A stretch of 64,000 nucleotides of DNA from Oscheius dolichura. Taxonomy: Eukaryota > Nematoda > Chromadorea > Rhabditida > Rhabditidae. The DNA lies in NCBI GenBank assembly GCA_932521035.1, contig OW051495.1, forward strand, positions 4,340,001 through 4,404,000, in the 5' to 3' direction. The position numbers and the translations under genes were made by a program. Numbering within the stretch: position 1 is the first letter of the stretch; the number at the start of each line of letters is the position of its first letter. The notes beneath the pieces are model-generated. The model did no database searches, was not told the origin of the DNA, and worked only from the letters and a program-made list of their open reading frames with translations. This document shows, in pieces, positions 21,737-38,565 of this stretch.

Positions 21737-22099
21737 TTATTCTTCTTGTTGGGCAAAAGGATTTTCAATTTGTTCCATTCCATCCGAAGGGGCAACGACA
21801 GTCACGGCAGTTCCTCGGGCAACAATCAGTCCTAATTCTCTTGTATCCTCGCCAACTGATCCCGGACTTTCAGGATCACGTAGATACTCGACACAATTAT
21901 CCAAAACCATATTTAAAAGAGCATCATATCCTTTTAAAATTCCACTCGCTGAAAAGTATACGGTGCCATATATAAAAAAGAGCTTACCTTCACGTCCTCC
22001 TTGAAATTTAACTTGTATACGTTTATCGATAAATCGGGATAAATCTACAATAGATTCCTTCTTCTTTCTCTGACTATCATCTTTTCCCTGGCCCGACAT
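21737..22099 (-). CDS. LSM7: LSm7, U6 snRNA-associated Sm-like protein
   Basis: LSm7 is part of the LSm1-7 (mRNA decay) and LSm2-8 (U6 snRNP) rings. Translation starts MSGQGKDDSQRKKKESIVDL at 22099. The Sm1 motif follows (IQVKFQGGREASGILKGYD, after removal of a 39-nt intron). The Sm2 region is RELGLIVARGTAVTVV, ending NPFAQQEE. The length of about 108 residues is normal. The ring-forming and RNA-binding positions look conserved (LLNMVLDN, VARGT). It is AT-rich and divergent from KDM5 across about 440 bp. Confidence 0.93.
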   Translation of the reverse strand: MSGQGKDDSQRKKKESIVDLSRFIDKRIQVKFQGGREGKLFFIYGTVYFSASGILKGYDALLNMVLDNCVEYLRDPESPGSVGEDTRELGLIVARGTAVTVVAPSDGMEQIENPFAQQEE

Positions 22100-22536
22100 G
22101 TCTTCTCTAAAATCATATAATCTAGACTGATAAATGAACAATAAAAGATTTGATAGAAACTATGGGCAGTACACGGATGAACTAAACAGGCACACATTTC
22201 GAATGTAACTTATTCGAGGCAGAACGCTATTTTCGAATCAAATGTTGCGCAGATGCTGTGCGTGTTGGGTGAAAAGCCACGTCAATTGATTTCATTTTTT
22301 ACGGTGATTATAAGGTGTCAAAAATGATGGATTCGAAATGGAGGTTGAAGGACTGACCGTGTCCAAATGGAGCGGCGTTACTCCGGCATGTGCGCTATAG
22401 ACGCAGGCAAGGGGCCGACTTCATTTGAGGTCTCACGTATTTGTAGAGCTTTCCAGCTTCCTGGATCGGAACTGCCCTGCTCGATCCATCTTCCTTCTTT
22501 TAGGATTGACGCAATGTGCTCCTAATTTCGCCGGTT

Positions 22537-27615
<5,079 letters not shown>

Positions 27616-27802
27616 CCCCCTCCATAGTGAACACTTCTCCCTTACGGTCTCAAGATGATTCTCACGTTCCAAGTGTGCTCCCTCCCTGTACAGTACCCCT
27701 CTCATCCCAGACTTTAGCTCAAAGCATTATACTGTTACGCTTTAATTTATGACAATTCTCGTCAGATCACACAGTCAACACAGCTCCAGTGACTAATAAA
27801 CG

Positions 27803-28090
27803 TTACTTCTTCTTCTTCTTTTTCTCCTCGTCGTCCCAGGGCCTTATCATCACTGAAATGACAATAGAGAGTGACTATATTTGGCAGATTACGCGGATTT
27901 CTGAGCAGACGAAAGACGAAGACGGCGAGGACGACGACGACCGCGGACAGCGACAGTTGCACCCAGAGGACGTAGCCGGGGAGACCGTCGGACGACTTGC
28001 CAAACGACGGCAGAAACGACAGCAACTCCTGAAAGAGGGAACTGACGGGGAGGAGACGACCACAACCTGTCCGTCGGAGCGGATTCTCAT
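27803..28090 (-). CDS. Small single-pass membrane protein, unknown family
   Basis: From an ATG at 28088-28090, MRIRSDGQV joins across a 35-nt intron to ELLSFLPSFGKSSDGLPGY. A hydrophobic helix follows (VLWVQLSLSAVVVVLAVFVF). A second, 23-nt intron joins NLPNI to MIRPWDDEE plus six lysines before TAA at 27803-27805. Both introns have good GT and TTTCAG ends and keep frame, which argues for a real gene of about 75 residues. The layout (short lumenal or cytosolic head, one helix, dilysine-rich tail) resembles ER tail or type III small membrane proteins, but I do not recognise the family. Confidence 0.5.
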
Positions 28091-29290
28091 CTTGGAAATG
28101 GTGAAGAGGGGGGATTATTTTCAGAAATGACAAGATCGCCATAAAATACCCAATCGACTCTTTTCATTTCCCTCTCAAGGGATCGTTTTCATCTAAAAAA
28201 ATATTCGAAGGAGTGATCGTTTTTTGGCCTCTGACTGATAGCGGCTTGCGACGCAATATCGCGTAATCTTTATCCAAAGTTGTTCCGAGTGTCGCACGTG
28301 TTGCGACGGGAAATTCTCGTGTGTGTGATAGACACGCCCCTCCTCATTGTGGTCACCGATGCTGTCCAGATTCTGCCTTCAGCCGGCCATCTCTTCAGGT
28401 AAGAGATCACCATCTTCCCGTCCCCTGGCCATCCGAGTCACGGATTATCCCTCTCGACTGCCACGGGGCATCGATAGCCGGCCCGGTGGAATTGACCCCG
28501 CTCAAAAGACCACGCCGGCCACTTGTTCTGCCTTTGTTCAATTTCGGCTGCCAATGTTATTTTCCCCGTCGTCCTGCTAAAAGGCCATTCGGCTTTCCTT
28601 TTCCAATTGATTGCCGTATCTACTTTTTTTATAAAAAAGTGCCTTATGTAACAGTACGTTTTTTTGAGCTTGGGAGTCAAGAGTAGGCTCATTCGAACCG
28701 ATAATTTTTGCTCGCCATCGTTTGCTACCTTAAAAAATTTGGGAGTGAAGGCGTGAGGAGGAAGCGAGCCTCAAAGTTTCGAAAAATGGCACAACGTTTT
28801 TTGAGCTAGCGAGATGAGACTGGGGTCATTCGATGACGCTTGTCGCCGTCTCCCAGCTGAATCTTTTTTTGACTTCTCAAAGTGCCACAGTGAGGAATCG
28901 ATAGCACTTTACCAAAGTTAAGCCCTTTTCCCATAGCCAGCCGGGTTCGGTCAGCTAGCGGTCAAAATGGTCCAGCTTTTCTTTTGTCAAAGACGGAGAC
29001 TTCGACCGAAATTCCCAAAATGGGGAAACCCCAAGCTAGGAGCCTCCGCTTACACAAAACGGGGGCGCCGGCCGGCCAAGGTGCCCCTCTCAATAAAACT
29101 GGGCACTTCTAGTCGGTCACCCCATAAATAAACTGATAGTGGATGTTTTATCAGATTGCCGTTGCCTTTTGACTTTTCGCTGGTTGTTTGTTCCCACGAT
29201 CGGAGTTTATCCTTCGATCTTCCTTGTACGGGGAGAGGGGCGAAGGTCATCCGATACCACCGAAAGTGCCCCGAAGAGGTGTGATTACAG
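28091..29290. other. Intergenic region, no gene recognised
   Basis: Contains two imperfect direct repeats starting ACGTTTTTT(T)GAGCT at about 28656 and 28794, each followed by a CATTCGA block. The first exon of the GABA transaminase may lie near 29139-29220 but could not be settled. Confidence 0.4.
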
Positions 29291-31160
29291 CGAGATGCGC
29301 CTCGTCCATAGCCTCGTCGGAGCCGTCGGGCCCCTCGATGAAGACGTCGCTCCCCGGTCCGAAGGCCCTGGAGCTGAAGAAGAAGATGGACAATGTACAT
29401 GTGAGTCGATCGATTTGGTCCATTTCTGAATGGACTTTGATAGGGAGGTGTCTGAATTTGTTACACTCCAGGGAACAACTGGCTGGGTCATTCCATAGAG
29501 ACGTACAATCAGGCGATTGACCCCGTCTACCCGGGTCAATTGGGAGCAGCCCGGCTTTTGTACCCCGCCGAATAACGAGGAAATGGCTTTGAAAACAGAG
29601 CCGGCCAGGCCCACATCAATTTGCTTCGAGTGCTTTCGTTCCCCGTAACCTTTGATTTTCAGCAGACAACGTCCGTTCGGACCTTCGTCGACTATGAGAA
29701 GTCCTTCGGCAACTACATGGTCGACGCTGACGGTAGGCATCTTGAAAGGCGAGAGAGGATCCCCTTTCAGGCAACACCCTCCTGGATGTCTACACCCAGA
29801 TCTCGTCTCTCCCCCTCGGGTACAACCATCCCGACCTCGTCAAAGCAGCCACCACCGCTCCCTTCCTCACTTCCCTCGTATCCCGGCCGGCTCTTGGCTC
29901 CTTCCCTAGAACCGACTTCCCCGATGGTATTCAGTCAGCCCTGACCTCGGTCGCCCCCAAGGGACTTCATGCCGTGCAGACCATGCTCTGTGGTACATCC
30001 GCCAATGAAAATGCCATCAAGCAGGCCTTTATCTGGTCGGTTGAGTGATCCCCCCATATAACTCGTTGTTCAGGTTCATGGCCCAGCGACGAGGAGGAAA
30101 AGGTCCCGACGCCGCTGCCTTGGAGAGTTGCATGGTCCAAAAACTACCAGGAACCCCTCGTCTCTCCGTCCTCGGATTCCAAGGCGCTTTCCATGGTCGC
30201 TCCCTTTGCATGCTCTCCGTGACAAGGAGCAAAGGAATCCACAAGGTAGACATTGGTTGCCTGTGAGCAGTTCCCGGTTTTCAGGTGGATATCCCTGCCT
30301 TCGATTGGCCGATAGCCAAATTCCCTCGGTATAAGTATCCTCTTGATCAGAACAAGGACTACAATGCCCAGCAGGACAAGGAGTGCCTGAAGGACGTCGA
30401 GGAGAAAATAGCCGAGTGGAAGAAGAAGGACAACGAGGTGGCGGCCCTGATCGCGGAGCCGATTCAAGCTGAAGGAGGAGACCACTACGGAAGCCCGGCC
30501 TTCTTCCAGGGACTGCGGGACATCACCAAGAAGAGCGGCATCGTGTTCATCGTGGACGAGGTGCAGACGGGAGGAGGCGCCTCCGGGGAGATGTGGGCCC
30601 ACTCCCACTGGAACCTGTCCACTCCTCCGGACATCGTCACCTTCTCGAAGAAGATGCTCACTGGAGGATATTTCTACGCCGACCACCTGAAGGTCAAAGA
30701 GGGCTACAGGATCTATAACACATGGGTGGGAGACCCGACGAAGCTGTTCCTCTTGGGGAAGGTGATGGAGGTCGTGAAGAGGGACAACCTCATCCAGAAG
30801 GCCAAGGAGGTCGGCCAACTATTCCAGAAGAGCCTCGCTCAGCTCCAGGTGTGCCATCCTCCCCGACTGGGTCATAGATATTTCAGGACTCTCATAAGGA
30901 TAAGCTCTCTCAGGCACGAGGATTGGGAACCTTCGCCGCCGTTGATCTGCCCTCGGCCGAACTCAGGGATAAACTCGTGGATAAGGTATCTCCCCTGACC
31001 AAATACCCTCACTGCCCTCTTCCTTCAGGCCATCTCCAACGGTCTCCACTGTGGCGGCTGCGGAGACCGATCCCTCCGTTTCCGTCCCTCACTGGTCTAC
31101 GAGAAGAAGCACCTCGATCTGACCTTCGAGCTGCTGGACAAGTCCCTCCGCCAGCTCTAA
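29291..31160 (+). CDS. ABAT: 4-aminobutyrate aminotransferase, mitochondrial
   Basis: GABA transaminase is a PLP enzyme converting GABA and 2-oxoglutarate to succinic semialdehyde and glutamate. The assembled chain has SMKTSLPGPKALELKKKMD, then after an intron of about 260 nt FVDYEKSFGNYMVDADGN and SSLPLGYNHPDL. The core follows with GFQGAFHGRSLCMLSVT, DIPAFDWPIAKFPRYKYPL and AEPIQAEGGDHY. The PLP Asp is in FIVDEVQTGGG and the Schiff-base Lys in TFSKKMLTGGYF. It ends LHCGGCGDRSLRFRPSLVYE with TAA at 31158-31160. A plausible acceptor at 29290 opens the exon preceding the in-frame ATG at 29338. The upstream exon coding the mitochondrial leader is not resolved. The loop that in mammals binds a [2Fe-2S] cluster reads LCGTSANENA, missing the second Cys. 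Confidence 0.92.
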
Positions 31161-31931
31161 ACTCTCATAATAAAAACTGAAATTCTCGTTCTCTGACAGC
31201 AAATAAATTTCGGACCATCTGCTTCGGTCCGGGGTCGTTTGTCAAAGGCCCGGAGGGGTCGGGTTGCACCGGAGGAGGACGACGATGTCAGAGGAGTCAG
31301 AGACAAAACGGCTGGGGAAGGACTTCCGGGGGCCCGAAGACAATGAGTCCTCGGCTAAGGTGCAATTACAGGCCCGTGACGAATGTGCCTCACTTCATCG
31401 ACCGCCATAAATCAAGCCACCCATTATAACTAGGGGAGACGCCGTGATATGCCCCATCTAGTGTGACTACTTCTCCTCCTCCTCCGGGCCCCTTCTCGGC
31501 AGCTGCCTCCGAGTCAAAAAGTCTCTTATCAGCTGGACAGCCGCCTTATTCAAATGTCCCCCCTGGCTGCCTGGGAGGAGGATCTATTAGGAGCGGCAGA
31601 CCCCGCCCTCGCACTAACTCATTCGAATATGGCCATTCGTAAACAACCTCACACCAGAACAAATGGCTTTTTTCTTCCTTAATTCCTGCTGGCCGGCCAT
31701 TGAAAGGCCTCTCTTTCAAGTACTCAGTCATCAGTTATTCAGCGCCTCCGCCCAGCTTTACTCCCGTTCCCCCCTCCATCCTCCCTCCTCCCCTGATATC
31801 CCGCTTGTTTATTTTTCCAAAGTTCATATATTCCCCCTTCTCTATGGGCTCTGTTCAGTCAGGCATCTCGTTGTCTCTTTGTCCGATCCGTCGAGTTTCT
31901 CGTCGTGATTCGCCATGAATGTCCGTCTCCG
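31161..31931. other. Intergenic region, no gene recognised
   Basis: Short open frames only, none matching a family. A pyrimidine-rich tract runs from about 31740 to 31850 shortly before the receptor phosphatase start. Confidence 0.4.
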
Positions 31932-34900
31932 ATGAGCCCGTTTCTTCTACTTTTCCTCATCTCCAACTCCCTGGCCGAGGAGTCCCTTATCACCCCCTCC
32001 AATGCCTCCTCCACCGTCATCCGGTGCCCCGTCGCCGAGAACTTTATCCAGGTACGCGTCACAGCCTTTTTTGCATTTTCATTAAATATCCGGAAGGGTG
32101 ACAGCCACAGCGAGAGAGGGAGATAGAGAAAAGGGACTAGAGTGATATTTCCAGACTCACATGGCACCTGACTTCGAGTCGCCCCAACTGGTCCGACGGC
32201 TGGATTGGTTCCACGACGAGGCCCTCGTGGCCAGCTACACCCAGGTGATAATCGTCTCCTCCTCATTTCCCTGCCCGGCTATCAATTATTCGTCCCTCCC
32301 CCGTAGGTGTGAGTCCCGGCGGCTCCTTCCCTCTTTATCAAATTCGCCGTCCATTTTCCTGTTTTGAGACGAGCCGTCCCTCTCTCGGCCGCGGACATAA
32401 TCCAGCCCGGGATCAACGGGTAACAGAAGTTGAGGAACGCCTGGAAGGGAGAAAACAAACACTGGCAGATAATGGGATATTAGAGCCCGTCGGCCAAGGT
32501 GGCTCTCTCTAATGCGGACACTCTGCCGGCGAGTGGCCAATCACAAATACTATTTCCCCCGTTTATTTGCCCTGCTCCTGGAATGGCGTAGTACAGCCAG
32601 CCGGCAGATAGTCAGGGAGACGTTCATTAGCCATATGGGCTAGATAATGGTTGGCGCATTGATGCTCGACCAGCTGATTGATGCTTGCCTCCAGCTGATG
32701 TCACTCCACCTGCACCAGAAAAACGGGAACAGCAGACGTGTTTGTTCATCTGGGGGCCGAGGTGCGAGGCTACGCTTGTTTGTCCGATGCTAATCAGGGT
32801 CGTACCATCACCGGAAACCGTGCCTTGACCTGGCCGACACAATTAGACGGTCCCCTCTGGCATAAGAGGTGGGCTAATCCCGGGGGCGGCTACAGTATGG
32901 CAGGGAGGCGTCTTCAATAATTCTTGTCGGGTCAATTACCCCCCTCGGATGGCTTCAAAAAGTGTGCCGATTAAGTACTTTTCACGGAGTAAATGGCTTT
33001 GTGTGTGGCTCCAATTACGTAACGGCTCCCCTTACTCTGAATATATTCCCAATCCACGGGCTAATTGGTTAGAGCAAGAAAACAAGCCCCTCTCCTTTTG
33101 TTATGGCGCCCCTCCGCACTGTAGCCACCGGAGGAAATTCGAGATACACGTGGAGTCCGGCTAATTAGACACTTGACTGCATCTGCTCGACCCCTTTGAA
33201 CATTGTCTGGCCGTGACGTTCCCTGGCTCTGTTCCCAGCCGACAAAACAACCTTTTTAGACGGAAGTTGGGGCTCATTAAGGCGGAACTACACCCCGTGT
33301 TTTCCTTGTTATTTGTAGAAGAGGGCGATTCCTCCGAAGAGGGCAAATCCTCCTAGGAGGGGAAGGGGCACACGGTAGAGGCTGGGGGGACTCCCTTGGG
33401 CCTGCTCTGATGCTATCTGCAGCAGTTGCGCAATGGCAGATGGTCATTGTGCATTCTCCCCCGACAGCCGAGGGACTTCCCCCGGATAACCGAGAGGCCA
33501 ATTAGACGCGACTTTATCGAGGAAATGTACACACCGAGACTTTTCAGAATATAGTGTCGGACACCTCGAGACAGTGGTGGGTCAGCGATAGCCGCTTCCA
33601 ACTCCAGCGGCCCTTCTACTCGCTGAGGCTGTCCCCCGTCCTCCCGGACGACTCGGGCATCTACCGCTGCCGACTGGAAACGGACCCACCCTTCACCCTC
33701 TCCTCGACCACCTCCCACATGGAACTCAATGTCATGGGTCAGTTCGGTCGCATGTCTCCGGGTCGTTTGTGAAATCTTCTGAGTTAGGAAATGCGGGATT
33801 ACTAATGCAAAGAGTAGGGGACACAACAAAGAGCAGTCGAGTCATTCCCCGTCTCTGATGGATGGCGTTCCCATCTGGGCCAATTAAGAAACGAACCACG
33901 GTTCATCGAATAACATTTAACGGGCGAATGAGCAGAGCCGTCGAGGAGCTGGAGGAGTTGCCAATTGCCAACCGGAAGACCTAATTGCAGAAGGGGCAAA
34001 CGAAGTTGTCGCCCGATTATTCGAACGGCTTCTAATGGAGTAGCGACCACGTGTGGACCTGTCCGACCCAAGACCCCCTTCAACCGGCGGCCGGTCAGTA
34101 GGGTCCGACTGTCTGCGGGGAGATGTTAAAGCCGGGAACTTCGAGGACTGCCTGTCGGGACTGTGCTCTGTGCACTTACCAGGAGAAGTACTCCATCTAC
34201 CGGACGATGCTGGAGCTGGCGAAGACAGTCCTCGAGAAGCAGGAGACCGCCCTCTACGTGTTGAGCAGCGAGACCCATCAACGTGCCACGACCAGTCTGC
34301 CGAAGAACGACGTCAAGGTGGTCCTCTTCGATTTCTACGTCGCCAACTTCAAAAAGTGTCAAACAAGGGTTCGCTCCATAATCAACAAGGCCGACCAGAT
34401 GCTGAAGCGACTGGAACAGGCCGCCACGGTCAACGAGAAGGCGATCACGAAGGAACTCGAAGGCGACCTCAAACGACTGGGCGCGGAAACGATCGAGTTG
34501 GCCGACTACGTCGACCAGATCAAACACCTCGCCGGCTTGCTCCGTGATTCCTGAAACGATAACTTTCTACACATAAAACTTTTGTAATCATTGTGCATTG
34601 CCCCATTTTCAGTACGTCCTTCACCGCCCTCCTCCCCCGAGATCAAGAATGTCTCCAACCGGGCCGTGACCCTCGCCTGGAACCACAGCACGGCCCGTGC
34701 CCACCGTCCCATACTACGGTATTCAGTCGGTGTCCGGTACCTGTCCCCCATTGTGCCTCTATTCATTGCCTTCAGTTCACTCTCCGACGGGAGCCGTTTC
34801 ATCATCCCGGCCCCCTCCAATGCCACCTCCGTCATCGTCGACAACCTCTCCGCCTTCGCCTCCTATGCCTTTGCGGTTCGAGCAGAAAATGTCGCGGGGC

Positions 34901-37900
34901 AGAGCGAGTTCGGGCCGGAGACTGTCCAGCGTACACTTGGAGAAGCCCCCAGTCATCCGCCGAAAATCGTGGCCGTGACCAACGCGAGTGATGGCTGTGT
35001 CGCCGTGACAGTCGATCCTCCTGGGGAGATGCACGGACAGCTATTGGCCATTCTGGTATCTTTAGCGGGAAACGGTGTCCGACCAGCCCATGAGAGGTGC
35101 GATAAAACCGGATGACAAGGGGATAAGGTGGTTTCAGGTTCGGGCAGGGAGCAGGGCCCCTTACCATCTGCGGGCTTCAGCCACACACGGCCTACACCAT
35201 CTCCATCTCTGCTGAATCAGAATTCGGGATCTCTCCTCCCGCCCAACACAACTTCAACACCGATCTAGCCGGTACGGGTCCCATCCTCCCTTTAGATCTG
35301 TTCAGTTCCGCAAACTGCTCCGAGAAATGTAGCTGTGAAGGCATTGGTCGGGTCGAACAAACTCGTCGTCGGCTTCAGTCCACCGGATCGCTCCCAGGAC
35401 ATCGTCCACTACAACATCTACCACAAGGTGAGTCACCCCCTCTATCGAAGATCAAATTTCAGGCTCTTGGCCAACTGAAATGGAAGGCCGAGAGGCTGGC
35501 AGTGGCCAAGACGAAGGGTGTTCCGATCAAATACGAGATCAACAACTTGGGTGAGGATGGCTCCACCATTTTTAAATCCACCATTTCAGCACCGAGAACC
35601 TCCTATTCTGTACGGGTGTCGGCGTCTTCGTCCAAGGGAGAAGGCCCCCGCAGCCCGGAGCAGACTGCCGCCACGGACACAACAAGTCAGTTGTTCGAGT
35701 TGGCCCAGAATCCTCCCCCTTCAGTTCCTCCAGCGGTTGAGATCGAAAGAGTATCGTACGACTGCCACGACGGGGTGCAGGTGGAGTGGTCTGCCGTCCC
35801 GGGCCGGCCGGACTATAAGGTCGAAATAGGGAACACTTCCGCGACGATGGTATTCAACACGACAAAGACCACGGTGCCATCCTCCCCCTCTCCTCTAATC
35901 TTTGCCAGTTCAGTTAGAAGTCGGCCACCTGATCCTGCACCAGGAGTACTCCCTCCGAGTGGCCGCCGTACATCGAAGCCTCGTCGACAACCTGACCATC
36001 CTCCAGGGTCTCTGGGGCATGGAGCAGCGTTTCATCCTCTCGAGTGAGTCTCTTCCTGTCCCCAGTTAGGTTTTAGGTGGCTGTAACTATCACTCTTCGC
36101 TGTGCTCGTCCACCTCCAAGTGCCAACCGCTGGTCGCCGCCGTCCAGTCGAAGAACTATTCTCTCCTCCTGTTCATCGTAATGATCGGCTCATTCCTGAT
36201 CCTCTGCGTTCTCGTCTTTCTCCTCCTCAAAGGGTAAACCACTGCCCCCAAAATCAAAATATCCATATTCCAGTCGTTGTATTGACGTGAAATACCTGTT
36301 GAAGAAGAAGGAGAAGTGTGTGTATTTGGACGAACTGACGCCTCTCGTCTACGGTAATCCCCTCCTCCCGAAATAGCCTAATCCCTCTCCAGACTCGGCC
36401 GGTTTCGAAGACATCCCCGTGGAGTTATTCTACGGATACTGTGAAGATCTCGCCCGGAACAACAATGCCAAGTACAAGCTGCAGTTCGAGGTTCGACCGT
36501 CCTCCTCCCACTACTCCTTTCCAGCAAATAGAGCAGCTGACCTGTCTGCCGTTGGCCGAGACCGTCGTCGAGGAGAACTCCGACAAGAACCGCTACCTGA
36601 ACATCGGGGCGATAGAGACCTCGCGGGTCCGGCTGCTCTCCTCCGAATCGGACTATATCAACGCCAGCTGGATCGACGTGAGTCCCCATTACGCTTGTTT
36701 GCGGTTTCAATTTGGCTAAGCCTTTAATAAGGGCCCACTGGCAGGGGAGACTATTAATTTTCGAGTACAGGGGGGGACAGGGGTCGACGGCCACCAAGAT
36801 GACTATTTCAGTCGTGCAACAAGAAAAAGACTTACATCGCCACCCAGGCCCCGCTGCCCTGTACTTTCGGCGACTTCTGGGCCATGGTCTGGCAGGAGAG
36901 ATGCAATGTCATCGTCGTCATCACGAACCTCGTCGAGGACGGCAGAGTGAGGTGTCTTCCAACTGGATCATCCTCCTTCAGAGAAAATGCGACCCCTACT
37001 GGCCACAGATACCGGAGAATCCTCAAACCTACGGCGGCTACCAGGTGTCCCTCGTCAGTGAGACGAGCAATGCCTACTTCTCCCACCGCATCCTCTCCCT
37101 CCGCATAGCCAAATGTGTCCCCCCGGTATCCTCCTCCCTAATATCTACTATACGAGACCAGGCCGAGCGTCGTGTCCACCAGTTGCACTTCACCGGCTGG
37201 CCCGACCACGGTGTGCCGGACTCCGTCTTTCCCCTGCTCAACTTTATGCACTATGTCTCCGATATCCACACCACGGGTCCTATTGTCGTTCACTGCAGGT
37301 GGGTCCTCCTCCTCGTCCTCCTCCTCATCCTTCTGTTCAGCGCGGGTGTAGGCCGATCTGGCAGTTTTATACTAGTGGACAGCATGCGTCGGCACTTGAC
37401 GAGCCAGAGGAAACTCAACCTGATGGGGCACCTCGTCCACATGAGGAGACAGCGCGAGAAACTCGTACAAACACTGGTCTGTGGGAGATTGGCAGGGGGT
37501 AGAATGTATTTTCAGGAGCAGTACGTCTTCTGCCACGAGGCCGTCCGGCAGCTCATCCGACACGGGATCACCCGGGTCCACTCGGACCTCTTCCAGCGAT
37601 ACCTCGACTACCTGGGGGAAGAGAATACCAGTGGGAAAACCAGGATCCAGATGCAATATGACGTATTGTATATTAGCGGCTTGGACCAGTGGTTAATTTT
37701 TAGGATCTGTGTCGCTGTAGCCACCGGCCGACATGCTCTCTCCCCGAGGACTACATCGTCCTCCCGGGCTACCATCGACAGGACGAGTTCCTCGTGGCCA
37801 GCTGGCCCCAGGAGAATGAGAAATTGTGGGAGCTGGTCTGGCAGAGGAGCTGTCAGACGATTGTCCTGATGGGGGACAGCTCGTACTGGACACGCATCGA

Positions 37901-38440
37901 GAGGATCGGGGAAATGACCCTCACCCACGGGGACCACTTCGTCATCCTCCAGAACAATGAGGACCAGCTCTACGCCAAGGTTGTTTCCATCTCCCCGGCT
38001 GTACTGGAAACGCACTTCTGGGAGGAGGTGGAACGGCTTCAGAAGGAGCGACTCGTCTACCACGACGCCCCCCTCCTGATACTCAATCCCCTTCGAAAAG
38101 TGCACACGGTAAGACGACCAGAGACGCCGCCAACTATATATCTATCTTTTAGACTTCTTCTCTTCAACGAGATGGGGGTGTGCTGACCACGGTGGCCAAC
38201 GGCTCGCTGAGTCAGACGCTGTCCTTGCCATGCCTCATCCCAACGAGTTCTCCGTCCCTGGCTTATTGTATCTGTGCCCTGACGTCTTTGGCTTGCCAGT
38301 TGGAAACCAACGGCTGCCTTGACGTCGTCTCTACAATTTCATCCTATCATCGTCTACACTGCGGCATTTGGCAATCATTTCATGATATAGAATTTGTTTA
38401 TGATCAGTTAATTTCACTAGTCGCAGGAAGTCGGGTCTAA
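31932..38440 (+). CDS. Receptor-type protein tyrosine phosphatase (Ig, helical segment, FN3 repeats, TM, D1, pseudo-D2)
   Basis: A signal peptide ([15 protein letters not shown]) starts at 31932. The Ig-like domain is split by a 1.3-kb intron and has VIRCPV and [12 protein letters not shown] Cys-containing helical stretch at 34123-34550 follows. About three or four FN3-like repeats (for example [34 protein letters not shown]) precede the membrane helix [21 protein letters not shown]1 is complete: [36 protein letters not shown] and the Q-loop LEQYVF. D2 has [19 protein letters not shown] but no HCX5R; that place reads [18 protein letters not shown]. Stop is TAA at 38438-38440. Many introns of about 25-60 nt interrupt the chain. 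Joins at 33737-34123 and 35040-35140 are uncertain. This is a plasma-membrane adhesion/signalling receptor like the LAR or PTPRK groups. Confidence 0.9.
32244..33547 (+). other. 1.3-kb intron inside the Ig domain of the receptor phosphatase
   Basis: Donor CCCAG|GTGATAAT and acceptor TTTTCAG|AATATA interrupt the Ig fold between the SYTQ and NIVSD residues. No nested gene was recognised on either strand. Confidence 0.75.
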
Positions 38441-38565
38441 TCAACACATATTCGATACAAATAAATATTTATTTCTCGGTAAATATAAATACAATCCCAT
38501 TAAAATTTAATTACAGATTGAGATATCACAGATAAAACGTAAAGCTTATAGTTAGTAAAATAAAA

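Noticed and set aside
36712..37869. A continuous 385-codon plus-strand frame, the longest open frame in the window
   Set aside because: It reads through several short introns of the receptor phosphatase. The family match shifts in and out of this frame, so it is not an independent gene.
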